NCBI GenBank assembly: GCA_001600635.1
Contig: BCKL01000007.1
Location: 20,363 to 84,362 of the forward strand
Source of the DNA: Leucosporidium creatinivorum
Lineage: Eukaryota; Basidiomycota; Microbotryomycetes; Leucosporidiales; Leucosporidiaceae
Length of the DNA: 64,000 nucleotides
Reading direction: 5' to 3'
This document shows positions 47,898-59,958 of the stretch, one piece after another; the first letter of the stretch is position 1; every line of letters starts with the position of its first letter. The position numbers and the translations under genes are program-made. The notes under the pieces were generated by a model, which saw only the letters and a program-made list of their open reading frames with translations, made no database searches and was not told the DNA's origin.

Positions 47898-49268
47898 GTT
47901 GAGATTGAGCGTGCTGCGAAAGCGAGCAGAAGCGACAGAGGCGTAGGAGCAAGAGTTGCGAAAGTCGAGCTTATCGCTCCTCGCCCGTTCGAACGGGCGA
48001 GGCGGCGTTCAACGCTTTCAAGTCACGAATGTACCAAAGCAGGTCAGCACACGAGTTCTGTACATTTGACGAGGCTTTAGAGGTGCAGCTGAAGGGAAGA
48101 TGCAGACCCGGAGCGAGTGCAAAGGGGCTCGCTCGGCGATGATCTCGGCTGTCGAGCTGAGTCGTCGGGCTGTCGAGCTGGCTCTTTGCTGCTTTCGGCC
48201 AGTTTGCTCTCGCTTCGCACGCTGAACAAGATATGATGGGAGAGACAACATGGATTACATCCACCACGTACAGCAACGACGACCGAGCGAAGGGCTCAAA
48301 TGTCAGAATAGACTTTCCGCTCATTAGACCAAGCTGTTGATGCAAGCATCATACAAGCAAGGCCTTCAAAGTAGCGGTTCTAATGCTGTAAAGGGTTCAT
48401 CACATGTAATGAACGCCGTCGCGAGGTAGTCGTTGCTGTGAGTTCTGACCTTCCCTGCCTCTTCTCCTTCGACTGCTCCCTCCCGCGCGAGTCTCGGTGA
48501 CATGGGATTCCGTCGCACGAGGTTTCCAACAGATGAGACCAAAGTCCGAGCCTCAAAACGCGTCGAACGCGCTTGTAGACGCGTCTGAACTCTACTCGGC
48601 GAGGAGTTCGAGGCGAGGGGACCGGGTGTTGGGGAAAGGGGGGAACGAAGAATGCGGCGTTGCAGGGCGTGAGGAAGGATGGTGATACCGAGAGAGGTCG
48701 TAGGAGCAAGCAGGAGTGTTTAAAGACGGCTGTAGGCAGCTCGAGGAGACCTAGAGAAGGAAGAAAACGCATCGCGCAAAGGGTCAGCGTTCTGTCCTGC
48801 ACGGTCGTGAGTTGTACCCAGGGCTGGGGGTTCTCGTCATTGTCAGTTTAAGCGTTGGAGTTTTGTCCTCATGAGCAAACCCCGAAGGGAGAGCCTGTCG
48901 AGCATTAACAGAAAAGGTTGATGCATCACTCTGACGGCCTGTGCCCTGGGGTGGATGGTGTGGTGAAGGAAGGATATCGGTGGAGAAGCTTACAAAGAAG
49001 CAGGAGGTGTCGGTGAGGTGCTGTCGAGCAGAAGAGGACTTGGGCGGAAAAGAAGGCTTCGAGCTTTCGGCGAATCGACAGGCAGGCCTCGCGAAGACGG
49101 TGGCTACCGTCCACTTGCGGCTCAATTGACCCTCCCTTTCGCCTCTAATCGAAGGTAAGCCCTTCAATTCAGCAAAGCCAGAGCTCGGCGATCACCACGG
49201 CATGCTCTCTTCGGTCGCTGTTTGCTGCCCACAATGTCAAGATGGTATATCGAAGTCGAGCTCCATTA
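47898..49268. other. 1.4 kb without a supported gene
   Basis: It contains the promoter of the dioxygenase gene and the 3' flank of TRAX. A 127-codon minus-strand frame at 48784-49167 has no domain, no consistent splice partners and biased composition, so it is not called. Confidence 0.45.
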
Positions 49269-50610
49269 TCACGCTGCTACGACCTCGCCCTCTCCGAATC
49301 CTCGGTCGGCCAACGAGGCGAGCATGGCGGGCGAGCCAGCGTACTCCGAAGCGCGGATCCTGAGGTTGTAGGAGGCTGATCAAGGTAAGGACAGTGTGTT
49401 GAGGGGGCAGAGGAATGAAGGGGGATGTATGCGAAGGGAGAGTTGCAAGAAGGAAGGTCAGCAGCCGCGAACGAGAGGAGAGGACGAAACTCGGGCGCAC
49501 CCGACTCGATCTTGGCCAAGCTCTGATCCAGCACCGTCATCTTCTTGCCCAACCAACGACAGTAAGGAGCCAACGGGTCCATCTCTGCAAGCCTTCATAG
49601 TCAGCTCTGCACTCTCAGCGACCGAGGGAAAGCACTCACCGCCCTTGATATCCCTGACCATCTTCCCAATGCTCTCAATACTCGGCAGCTCCTCTCCACT
49701 CTTCTTGACCGCAACCTGACCCTCAGCACTCGGCACAACCAGACTCTTGCCCACACTTCCAATCGCCAGCCTCATCATCTCGCCCGTGAGATCCGCAATG
49801 CCGCCGAGGTAGTCAGGGATGGTGATGCGGACGAAGGGGATGGAGACGATTGGTAGGGCGGGGATCGAGTCGACGACGGGGGCAGCAGAGGGGTCGGTAA
49901 GGGCGTCGGCGGAGGGTGTTGAGGCGGGAGGGGAAGGAGTGGGGTGGAGAGAGCTTTCGGTTTGGGAGAGGGTAGGGATCTCCGAGTGCATGAGGTAGTG
50001 GTAGAAGGTGAGACCTTCAAGCTGTAGGTTGAGGCAGAGGTCAGCCTCGTACTCGTACGAGAGTGGCTCGGCCGAAGCGAGAGCTGCCAGCCGGGCTCAT
50101 CGAGGGGAGAGGGACAAAGTGTAGAGCAACGGAAGCTCACATATTCCTGGATACCGGGCGATACGCTCTTCTCGTAGCTGCAGAGGCGCGAGGAGTCAGC
50201 TGTAGCTCGCACTCCACGCCGAGCCGAACCACTCACCGCCAGAAGTTCTCGCCAGCAACATCATCCTGCAGCCTCTCAAACATCTTCTTGAGCTCCTTCA
50301 GCTTGGCCTCGACCTCCTTGACGACGGTGGTGCGGTCGGTGTTGGTGATCCTGTCGAGCGAAGGAAAGGCGCGCCGAGCACCAGCAAAGGTCAGCTCGGG
50401 TACAGGCTCCGAGTCGGCGCCGAATGCTCACCTATGCGCCGAGAAGATGAGCTTCTTGCTCTGAGCGGTAATATCGCGCGACTGTTTGATGATCCTCTCT
50501 CGGCGGTCGTAGTGGGTGTCGAGCTCGGCGCGGTACTTGCCAAAGGCCTCCAACAGCGACTCTCCTCTCGTGCGCTTCAGTGTAGCAGGAGCGGGTGCGT
50601 CGACGTCCAT
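49269..50610 (-). CDS. TSNAX: Translin-associated protein X (TRAX)
   Basis: Partner of translin in the C3PO endoribonuclease-type complex. The N-terminus MDVDAPAPATLKRTRGESLL leads to FGKYRAELDTHYDRRERIIK, QSRDITAQSKKLIFSAHR and KELKKMFERLQDDVAGENFW. Then comes the family signature SPGIQEYIEGLTFYHYL, VRITIPDYLGGIADLTGEMM and RLAIGSVGKS. The C-terminal helix reads DPLAPYCRWLGKKMTVLDQS and SLAKIESASYNLRIRASEY. TGA at 49271-49269. An unstructured Pro/Ser insertion (SLHPTPSPPASTPSADAL) follows HYLMH. The acidic catalytic residues of TRAX (family knowledge) probably map to the DLTGEMM region. No translin gene is in this window. Confidence 0.9.
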
Positions 50611-51448
50611 GGCGCTTGTGTAGTCGGTTCGGGGTGGAGAGCGGGCGATGGGAGTCTGCGGATGGGTGAAGGTCAGCCGCTGTAGCTTCTGGCGTCGTAC
50701 AAGCGACAGGAGCTGTTCATGTGAGATTTAAGTATGCAGTCTAACTGCTCTGCTAGCCCCTCTGACCTGCACTACAGCCGCTGCTGCTCCCTCAAACGAC
50801 TCCCAGACGCTCAGCAGTCGTACCGGCTCAGCTAGTCCGCCAAGCGCTACCTAAGCTGTGCTGTATGCTCTTGATACTTCTCTGCTGCCCCCCGGACCCT
50901 CCTGCGCCTCCTGCAGCCTCGCTACTGCTGTCCCTCGCCCAGCTTCAACGCGAAAAGTGCTGGAACCCCTTTACAGCTGAGTGGAAGCTTACAAGAGCAG
51001 TAGCAGCAAGCTGTTGAGCTGTAGGACTGAGCTGTATCGGCGCTGTAGTCGATCCGAGACGAAACGAGGGAAAGTGGCGGAGGAGAAGCGACGCGAGCTG
51101 GTTCGGGCGACTTGATCACTTGATCTCTGACGGCTCTCAGCGACAGGCTACAGCTTCTCGCTGGTTGGTGAATATTGCAGCTCATCGACCAAGCCCTGCT
51201 CTCTCACCCTGGCTAGCCAAGTCTCCTTCTCGACCACCGCTCGCTGAATTGCTCTTCGCAGCTCAGCTCGCTGGCCTCCTCTTTCTCGGTCTTGTCAGCT
51301 TCGCTCGGCGGGGAGGGTCAAGTGATAATTCGACTGCGCTGCCTTGCTCTGCTGCACTCCACTGCCTCTCCAGCCGCCTCTTACCCCCGAGTGACGGTGC
51401 CTCTGGAATCGAGCGATTCGGCTCTCCCTCTCCCCAACCTCGTCGTCA
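50611..51448. other. Divergent region between TRAX and the ATG22-like gene
   Basis: 838 bp between two divergent starts. The sequence is rich in CTGTAGC/GCTACAG-like words and shows no supported gene. Confidence 0.45.
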
Positions 51449-53765
51449 ATGGATCCACCAGCAGCGCAGGACAAAGCCGATCTCTCAAGAGCTGGAGTGG
51501 TTGCTGGGAGGGCAGATGAGGAGCCTGAAGCGCTGAAAGCGAAGGGCAAGGGAACCACCGCGGTTGTAGCAGGCGGTCTGCGGGAGGAAGAGCTACAGAT
51601 GCCTTCAGCTAAAGAAGTAGTGACTCGCAAGGAGCTATGGGCCTACTATGTCTACTACATAGGCAACTCGGGCTTGAGTCTGTAAGTCGTTGAGCTGCCC
51701 GGCGACGTTTCGGCTCCCTGCTGACCTCCGCTCTTCTCCAGCTTCAACTTTGCGCCGACTCAGTTCCAGAACCTGTTGAACCTCGCTGGCCACAATCTCG
51801 GCGACCCTGCAACGCCCTGCGACAGCTCGGTGCCGTGCGTGCTCCCTTTCGCTGGTGAGTCCAAGCTCGCAGCTCACTTCAAGAGCTCGACTGACGTCTC
51901 TACTCGCAGGCAACTCCGAGCGAAACGTCGCCAGTATCGTACTCGTCTGCAACGGCATCTCCTTCGCCCTTCAAGTCGTCCTGTTCCTCGTTATCGGTTC
52001 GCTGGCCGACTTCGGACGTTGGCGCCCGTGGATCCTCATCGGTTTCACGACTTTGTCGGTCGGTATCTCGATTGGATGGCTAGGAGTGGAAGATGCGTCA
52101 AAGTGGGAGGTGGCAACTGGGCTTTACATCGTCGGCCGTGAGTTCAGTCTCTCGTCTCCGCCGAGCTGCTCTCGGTCGAACTGACCCTCCCTCGCCTCCC
52201 TCAGTTATCGCCTACCAAGGATCTCTCACCTTCTGGACGTCCGCCTTCCCTCAACTCGCTCGCAACTTGCCCGAGATGCATGAGTCGCAAGCCAAGCTCA
52301 TCTCGGGCGAAACGACGTGAGCTCGGTCTTCGCTTGCTTCCCTCGATCACGTAGTTAACCACCTTCTCACCAGGCCTGAGAAACACAATGAACTCGACTC
52401 CCTCTCTCGCAACCGCATCGCCAACATGGCCTTCGCCGTCTGCTCATGCGGGGAGGTCGTTGTTCTCGCCATCCTCGTCGGCATCCTCTTCGCGCTCCAC
52501 TCGGACGCCTCCGTTGAGGCCAACACTAAGGCGCTGTCGGTCGTCTGCGCCTATGCGGGAGCTGTTTGGATGGTCTGCGCCATGCCCCACTTTTTGCTCG
52601 AGAAGCATCGGCCAGGCAGGACGTTGCCCGAGGGCTCCAGCTACTGGACTATCGGGTTCAAAATGCTGTGGCTGGCGTTGATCAAGGTATGTTCTTATGT
52701 TCTTCCATTTGCTTGGGAAGCGCGAGCTGATCATCCTCGTGAACAGATCCGCAAGCTCACCGACACCTGCCTCTACCTGCTCATGTTCTTTCTCATGTCG
52801 GATGTCCTCAACACGACCGTACGTTCTCCTCGTCCGATCTCAGCTCTCTTCTCCCGCTTACCTTGTTCCCTTTTCACCCTCTCAACCTCCTCGCCGAACT
52901 TGAACTCGACGCTCGCAGGTCACGGTGATCAGCACCCTACAATACGCCACCCTCTCCTTCAACACCCTCCAACTCACCTACCTTCTCATCGTCGGCATCG
53001 TCGCACAAGCAGCAGGCATCTTCGGCTTCTGGTACATCCAGAAATGGCGGCGTTACAGCACCAAGACCATGTTCACCGCCGTTTGCGTGGGAATCATCAT
53101 GCTTACGATCTGGGGTATGATTGGCAATTGGACACATCGGTTTGGATTCCTCAATGCTTGGGAGTTCTGGTTCTATCAAGGTGAGTCGCGGCTCTGGAGC
53201 TCGGCGGGCTCGGCGATCGCTGATGCACCGTCTTCTCGCGTCTACAGTATTCTAGTGAGCAGCTCGACTACACTACAGCTACGAGACACAGCTGACTCCA
53301 TTCCCTTCTATCGCAGCGGTCTGGTCGTCTGCCCTTGGTACGCCTACTCGCAGACGATGATTTCAGAGGTCATCCCCGTCGGCTCGGAGTACCTCATGTT
53401 TGCGCTGTTCGGTAGTGTGGGCAAGACGTCGGCGTTCATCGGTTAGTCACTTCTGTTTTGTAGCATCTTAAACATCGTCGCTGACCTCCAACCTCCCCTT
53501 ACAGGCCCTTTTGTCACCTCGGCGATCTCGGCTCGGACGAGTGAGTCGCTTGCTCGCTCTGCCAGACCACTCCTGACGCTCTTCTCACTCAGATAACACC
53601 AACTCCGCCTTCTACTTCCTCTTCGCACTAGGCATAGTAGCCTGCACTATCCTGCCCTTCATCAACGTCGAGCGCAGTAATCGACAGTGCGCTCGGTTCT
53701 TGGAGGAGGAGGCGAGGGAGCTGTATACTGAGGAGGAGAGGAAGAAGGCCGATAGACTTGATTAA
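51449..53765 (+). CDS. ATG22: Atg22-like vacuolar transporter (MFS-type)
   Basis: Atg22 proteins export amino acids from the vacuole after autophagic breakdown. Family signatures: ELWAYYVYYIGNSGLSLFNF, FAPTQFQNLLNLAGHN, FGRWRPWILIGFTTLSVGIS, IAYQGSLTFWTSAFPQLARN, FLMSDVLNTTVTVISTLQYA, VCPWYAYSQTMISEVIPVGS and FALFGSVGKTSAFIGPFVTS. About ten or more hydrophobic helices, around 600 residues, ending EEERKKADRLD with TAA at 53763-53765. The Cys-containing loop (ATPCDSSVPCVLPF) matches the family. A 7-nt exon, TATTCTA, at 53248-53254 is flanked by 67- and 62-nt introns and is needed to make QVFYGLVVCPWY. Confidence 0.9.
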
Positions 53766-54194
53766 ATTTTGAGGGGCTGTACTAGAGATCGATGTTCGTA
53801 CTTCGAAGGAGCCGAGCGTGGAGAGCAGAGGCGACCGAGCTCGGCGTAGGCCTGCGCTGAAATCCTACCGCCGAGAATGGAACTCGACCTCGCAAGGAGG
53901 ATGGAAGATGGGCTGCACCAATCCAAGCTTGAATGTATCTCAGTGCGTTCAGCTCGCCTTACAGAATCTTCAGTCCTTGAACTGTCCTTGAGTGGACAAG
54001 ATCTGAGCTTGCGCCGCCTCGACCCTCTTGTCCTCCTAGATCTCACTCGTCGCTTCTCGTTCTCCCGCTTCAGCTTCTGCCGCAGCACAGGTATCGTCCA
54101 GAGGGTCTCAACTCGCTACGTCTAGCACGCCCCTTCTCCTACACCTCGAAGCTTGCTCCTCCCAGCTTAGCGCATCTCAAGCTCGCTCCTCGAC
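53766..54194. other. Intergenic region before the BTB gene
   Basis: Co-oriented genes flank this stretch; no feature recognised. Confidence 0.5.
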
Positions 54195-55501
54195 ATGACC
54201 AAACGCAACAGCGACGACTCACAGGACAGCGCTACAGCTGCACCAGCTCTTCGACTCTCGTCCAACTTCCAGTCTGCTACCGGCGACATTGAGCTGCGTT
54301 CGAAAGAGTGAGTTCGAGACAACCGCTCGTCTCAAGGCTCAAGCTGACCCTGTTGCTCGTCTGAAGCGGCGTTCGCTTCCTCGTTCACAAAGCAAACCTC
54401 TCCGTCTCGAGCTCAGTCTTCGACGATATGCTACAGCTCGCTACGAGTGGAGATCAGGACCGACCGAGCATCGAGATGGACGAAAGCGCCGATGTGCTCG
54501 AGCGGATGCTTCCCTACTGCTATCCTAAGTGCTTGGAAACGCTTGAGTTCAACGATAAGAAGGATCTCGAGCTCCTGAAAGCCTTTGACAAGTACGAGGT
54601 GGGCCACTCTGTCTTGCCCTCGATTTTGGACTTGGTTGACGAGTCGCCTCGGCTTGCAGCTGGCCCGAGGACTAGAAGCGATGGAAGCGAGCTTCAGGTA
54701 GCGAGCGAACGAGGTCTTCTCCCTGTTTGACCTTTTTTTGCTGACTCCCTTCGCCCCTGTAGGAGCAAGCACGAGTACAGCGACGCGGCGATTTATGCTC
54801 TTCTCTTCGCGCATCAGCGACAGCTTGACAGCCTCTTCGATCTGGTGTTCCCCACCGTACTTCGACGCTACGCTTGTCTGGACAACGACGGCTACTTGAC
54901 TGCTTTGGACCCTGGCTTCATGGACGCCGCCGACCTTCGAGACCTGGTTCGTCTTCGCCGAACTCGCTCTTGCTTACCAGTCGACTCATGATCCACTCCA
55001 CAGCTGGACTTCCTCAAAGACCGGAAGATGGCTTTTCTCTCCGCCCACACTCGAGTGAGCAAGAAGGTCATGCAGGAGATCAGCGACGGCTTTGGCAACC
55101 ACACCGACACGCCTCACGACCGTCTCGACTGGCCCGATGAAGAGGACGTGGTCATGTATCCTCCTTGCCCTAAGCCTTTCTTTGACGATTGGTGGTGGAT
55201 TGTGGAGAGGGGGAAAGCTACAAGTGGGTGGGCTGCGTCCTGCGCGAGCGGGGAGAAACGCTTCGACCTCCGCTGTCGATGCTGCAGCAACACACTTAAG
55301 ACAGGGGCAGAAGAGATATGGAAAGAGCTCAGACTGTCGGAGAAGGCTGCAGGAGTGGACTTGTCGAGCGAGCACGACATGGGGTGAGCTCGGCGCTGGC
55401 GCATCGCTCGCGCGCTTCGTCCCGCTGACGAACTCTCCTCCCCTTCTCGCAGAGCCCAGTACCGAGCTTGGGCGGCAAGGAAGCGTGCGAGTAGGGCTTG
55501 A
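54195..55501 (+). CDS. BTB/POZ-domain protein
   Basis: Starts MTKRNSDDSQDSATAAPALR. The BTB core is DGVRFLVHKANLSVSSSVFD followed by DMLQLA, ERMLPYCYPKCLETLEF and a helical continuation (KHEYSDAAIYALLFAHQRQL, LRRYACLDNDGYL). A Trp- and Cys-rich C-terminal part (DDWWWIVERG, LRCRCCSNTLKTGAEEIWKE) ends RKRASRA with TGA at 55499-55501. About six exons; one donor is GTTCGTC. Fungal BTB proteins with little else are common paralogous families, often CUL3 adaptors. That role is not shown here. Confidence 0.8.
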
Positions 55502-55702
55502 GCTTGACCGTGATGCAACGACTTGCTGCTCGCAACGATTCCTCGCAGTGCCTGGTCGCCGAGCTGCGGTTCTAATAGGCATTGTGTTGCAAAGAGGGGA
55601 GCTCGTACAAAGAGTCGTAGCGGGGAGAAGGGTCGTCACTATCACTATAGGAGGGTCGATCAAGAAAGCGAAAGGCGAAACTAATACAAAGCGAACGACA
55701 AT

Positions 55703-58700
55703 CTACTTGCCCGGTCCACCAGCCTTGGAGGCAGCAAAGACGGCGACGATGACGATGCCGAGGAAGCCGATACTGGCGGGGAGGAGGTGCTCCTTGGGAA
55801 GGAACCCAAAGACGAGCTCGTCGTCCCCAGCAGCGACCTTGGCGCTCCTCTTCTTCCTCGGCTTCTCCTCCTCCTCATCGGCCTTCTCCCCAGTCTCCTC
55901 CTCCTCGCCCTCCTCATGCACAGCGACCAGCTTCTGCTTAGCCGCCTTGTTGGCAGCCGCGAGTCCTCGACGGGTAATCTCGTCGTCCCATCCCTTGCCT
56001 CCCGAAAGCTGGATAACGACGCGATCCTTGCCCTGCTTGCGAGCGACCGAGACGGCGTCCTGGACATCCCGATCGGCAGTCATGATGACGAGATCTCCAT
56101 CGTCGTCGAGGTACGACAGCTTGAAGTCCTTGGGGTCGGGAGCGGTCGTCACAGCCGACTCATCCTCAGCGGCTGAGGCGGAGGATTGGACGAAGAAGGG
56201 GTCGGAAGCGAGCTTGCCGGCGATGATGTCGGTGATGAACTCGTGCGAGTCGTAGCGAGCTTGGAAGCGGTGGGTCGTTCCTCCAGGAGCGACAAACTTG
56301 AAGAGGTAGGTTCCATCATCGACGACGACGGGGGCACCTCCGACCGAAGAAGCCTGACCAGGGGCACGACGAGATCCACCGACCTCGGAAAGTCCATCGT
56401 CGACGGCTGAGGCAGAGTCATTGGGGAAGACTTCGGAGCCAGGCGTGTCGGGAGGGGCGCGGTGGTTGCGAGAAGGGGTGCCGAAAGGCATGGACGAGAC
56501 CGACTCGCTGTTGCCCATGCCGGAGATGGCGGACTCGGAATCGTCGTCGTCGGCTCCTGCGGCGGCTCCAAAGAAGCGGCCCCAGAGAGGTCCGCCGCTC
56601 GTGTCGCCTCCCTGCTCAGCGCCGATCGAGTTGACCTGTGGTATAGCTGAGGGTCAGCTGGAGCTCGACAGAGTCGGTAGAAGAGAGAAGAGAGCACAGA
56701 CCTGCTCGAGGGTAGCGTAGGTGAGCTTGAGGACGTCGACGATTCCAACGAGCGCTCCTGAGTCGTCAACGACGGGAAGGTTGAGGTAGTGGCCGTCTGT
56801 GTGAATACAGACGAGGTCAGCGATCATTCGACAGCTCTCCCAGCTCCCTCTACTCACCGTGCATCTTCCTCAGAGCATCCTGAATCGAGAGCGAAGGAAG
56901 ACCGACGTCGGGGTGAGGGGTCATGACCCTAACGACGCTGCAGGTCTTCGAGTCGAGTCCAGCGGCGATGACACGGAGGACGACATCCTTGCTGGTGAAG
57001 ATCCCAGCAATCTTGCGCCCATCATTCTCCATCACGCAGACGGCGGTAGTCCTCCTCTCCCTCATGAGCTTGGCCGCCTCACGAACGGTAGTCTTGACTC
57101 CAACAGTCGCGGCGGTAGTACGCGCATCGAGGATCGATCCGAGGTCGGGGAAGCTCATCTTGTCGCGAAGGGCTTGCACGTAGGCCATGAGGGGGTTGGC
57201 CTGCCCAGCATCGGCGCCGCCGAATTGGTCCTGCGCTCCCTCGAGGGCCGAGTAGAGCTTCTGCGAGGAGCCGTAGGCCTTCTCGAGCTTCTCGAGCGAC
57301 TCGTGGAAGACTTTGGTGATGTCGAGCAGTCCGACTACGTCGCCGTCCTCGTTGCAGACGGGCTGGGTGGAGGACCGAGGTTAGCGAGAGAAGGGCGTGG
57401 AGAGGGAGAAGAGAGGCGCACGAGATGGCGGAAGCCGCGAGTGACCATCGTTTGGAGAGCTTCGGTGGCGGAGGTGGTGTCGCGAGTGACCATGGGGTTG
57501 GGAGTCATGATGGCCGAGACGGGGGTCGTCCTGGGGTCGAGTCCATCTCCGACGACCTGTGAAAGCACTTGGGTCAGTTCGAACAGTCACATAGCACCTT
57601 GACCACTCGAACTCACCCTGAAAGCGAGATCCTTGGCGGTAAAGATACCACAGAGATGCTCCTCCTCATCCACGACGAGCACGCAGTCGGTGCGCTTGGC
57701 AGCGCAAAGCTGAGACGCATCGGCGACACTGATGGAGTGGGGGACCGTCAAAGCTGGGAGAGGGCGAAGGGCAGAGACGGTGCCCTGCTTGGGACGAGAG
57801 GTTTGGTGGCCACCGCGGCTGCTCGAGTGCTGAGGACGCTTCGCGGCGGGGCGCTTGCGCGAGAGCTCCGATTCGATCTTCTTGCGGATGGCCTGCAATG
57901 AGAAGTGGGAGGTCAGCGTTCCTTTCGGCGGCTTTTGAGCGTTGTAGCGTTGCAGGCCTTGGAAAGCGAGCCGTTCGGACGCGTACGCGTGTTGAACGTC
58001 GATTCAAGCGCGGCGCAGCAGCAGATGAGTGTTGCAGAGTGGTGGCCCGCAATCATAACGCTGCAGTCATGCTCTGTAGCCGGTCGCTGCTCGCGACCAG
58101 CAGCAAGAGCGAGCTACAGCGAAGTCTCCCGCACGTTTCCATCTGTCAGCCACAGCCAAGCGAGCAGAAGCCGCCAGGAAGAAGCAGCGAGTATGACTAC
58201 TGCTTGGAAGTAGCCTGCACCTCACCGCGCTCCCCTGCTCCTCTTGCTCTAGCTCCCTCCGCTGCCTTCTCGCGCAGAGGCCCGCTGCCCAAAGGTCGAC
58301 GACGCTGGCCTCCCGCAGTGCTGTAGCACACCAGTCGCGCCTTCAACCTACTCCAGACCATTACTGGACCTGCCCAGCATCATCACTGCTCCCTCTTCAC
58401 CCCTCTAATCAGCAAAAAAGCGCGTCTCAAAGCCAACTCACCTCATCCCTCTTACTCTGCCTCTTCCTCGTATCGGCCAATCCCCCCTCCGAGGCGGTAG
58501 TAGGTGCAGTAGAAGCAGCACTCAAGTTACTCTGCGAGTAGACGCTTTCAGGCCTGGAAGAACCGCGAGCCGAGGGCGAAGGACGGGGAGCGCCGTAGGA
58601 CATGTTGGCTGATGGCGCTGGGGAGGCTGTTGGGGTGGGAAGGAAGGAGGGCAGTTGCTGTGTAAAGGTTGTTGAAGGTGAAGATGGGACGGGGATACGG

Positions 58701-58705
58701 GACAT
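55703..58705 (-). CDS. Tail-anchored CBS-PB1 domain protein
   Basis: Four CBS repeats bind nucleotide-type ligands in related proteins: ALTVPHSISVADASQLCAAK with CGIFTAKDLAFRVV; PVSAIMTPNPMVTRDTTSAT; TTVREAAKLMRERRTTAVCV with IAGIFTSKDVVLRVI; and VRVMTPHPDVGLPSLSIQDA with LPVVDDSGALVGIVDVLKLT. A PB1-type region follows (TYLFKFVAPGGTTHRFQARY, LSYLDDDGDLVIMTADRD), then a KEEE-rich linker and a C-terminal hydrophobic anchor (PASIGFLGIVIVAVFAAS) ending GGPGK. The order matches fungal CBS/PB1 proteins such as fission-yeast Mug70. An exceptional 549-nt intron (57893-58441) separates the Ser/Pro-rich N-terminus from the CBS part. The start could also be the ATG near 58603. Confidence 0.88.
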
Positions 58706-59048
58706 CGACTGTCGTTGAGGAAAGACAGACGATGAGATGGTAGAAGGCAGAAGAGCGCCAGCGCGAAGTTCGATGATGACCGCGAGAATAAATCTGCAGT
58801 AAACTACGCGGGGACGGCAGAAGACGGCGCGAAACGGTCATTCCGACATCTTAAGACTAATCTGACCTCGTTTGCAAGCAATGTGGGCGATTTTCGAGCT
58901 TGTTCGGCGCACCTCGCAGGATCGCCGAACGAGCGTGTCGAGACAGGCAGAGAGGTCTCCAAAGGCACAGCGAGTCTCGGTTGTGGTACCGAAAATAGTG
59001 CTCAATAGCTTGCCTGCTATTCCTTGACGGGATGCATTCCAAAGACCC
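58706..59048. other. Intergenic region, CBS-PB1 gene and GNAT gene
   Basis: Promoter of the CBS-PB1 gene and 3' flank of the acetyltransferase gene; nothing more seen. A minus-strand frame here overlaps the last GNAT exon in another phase. Confidence 0.5.
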
Positions 59049-59958
59049 TCAGTCTTCCTCCGCGACCACCGGCTTGACCCAGCATCGCTCACTGTCCTCC
59101 TTCCAGAAGTTGGTCTAGGGGATTGGGAGAGAAGTCAGCGCTCTCAGATCACTCTACTGTTACGGTGGACCCCACCTCAGTCGCCTCGAAGCCCATCTTC
59201 TGCAAGACAGCCCCGCTCCGGACGTTGAGCTTCTCCGTCTCTGCGATGAACCGTTTGACGCCTCGCTCAGCTGCTGCCCATCTGAGGACAGCTCGCGCAG
59301 ACTCTGGCGCTAAGCCTTTGCCCCAGTGAGCTGGAGAGAGGCCGTACCGCAGCTCGACGACTGGGGAAAGGGCAGAACCGAGCACGGCGGTCAGTTCGGC
59401 GCTCGCGAGGAAGCTCAGACGAAGAGTAAGGGCGGACTCACGCTCCAGCCAGGACGGTCGAGGCTCATCTCCCTCTTCCACTGGTGGTAATCTCGCCTCC
59501 CTCACTCCCGCGTAGCCCACCCACTCGACCTGCTCCCACAACCCGGCCCCCTCCTCGACCATCCACTGCAACTCCTTCCCCTCTACGATCCTGACCTCCT
59601 CCCACTCCTCTGCACCTTTCAATGCCCTTCCGATACCCTCAATACTTCCACTCCACACTCCCACTCCAAAATCCCCCATCCCCCTCACTCCCCAATTCTT
59701 CTCGACCTCTCTCTCAATCACTTCATACGCCTCCTTCTCATCCCAGAACCTCGGTCCCCAGTCCGGTCCGAAACCCATCTCGCAGAACTCGGGTATGGCG
59801 TGTAGTGAGGCGTAGAGATCGCGATAAGCGGCGAGAGGGAGGAGGGAAGGAGTGGGAGCGAGGAGGAGCCGAGGAGTGAGGAGGATGAAGGGGGTGTAGT
59901 TTCTGGGGAGAGTGTGCTTTTCTGGGAGAGCTTGCGGAGTTGCAGGCGAAGTCGACAT
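59049..59958 (-). CDS. GNAT-family N-acetyltransferase
   Basis: RimJ/RimL-like GNAT enzyme transferring acetyl from acetyl-CoA. Starts MSTSPATPQALPEKHTLPRN, then LTPRLLLAPTPSLLPLAAYR. The acetyl-CoA site region is LRYGLSPAHWGKGLAPESAR, followed by AVLRWAAAERGVKRFIAETE and NVRSGAVLQKMGFEATE. After a short intron the last exon reads TNFWKEDSERCWVKPVVAEE with TGA at 59051-59049. Without this last intron the frame would end at 59149, but the spliced C-terminus fits GNAT proteins better. Substrate unknown. Confidence 0.85.

Noticed and set aside
48784-49167. 127-codon minus-strand frame between the dioxygenase gene and TRAX
   Set aside because: No recognisable motifs, no consistent splice partners, composition typical of random GC-rich DNA.
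58838-59092. 84-codon minus-strand frame starting MSDAGSSRW
   Set aside because: It overlaps the last GNAT exon in another phase and lacks any domain.
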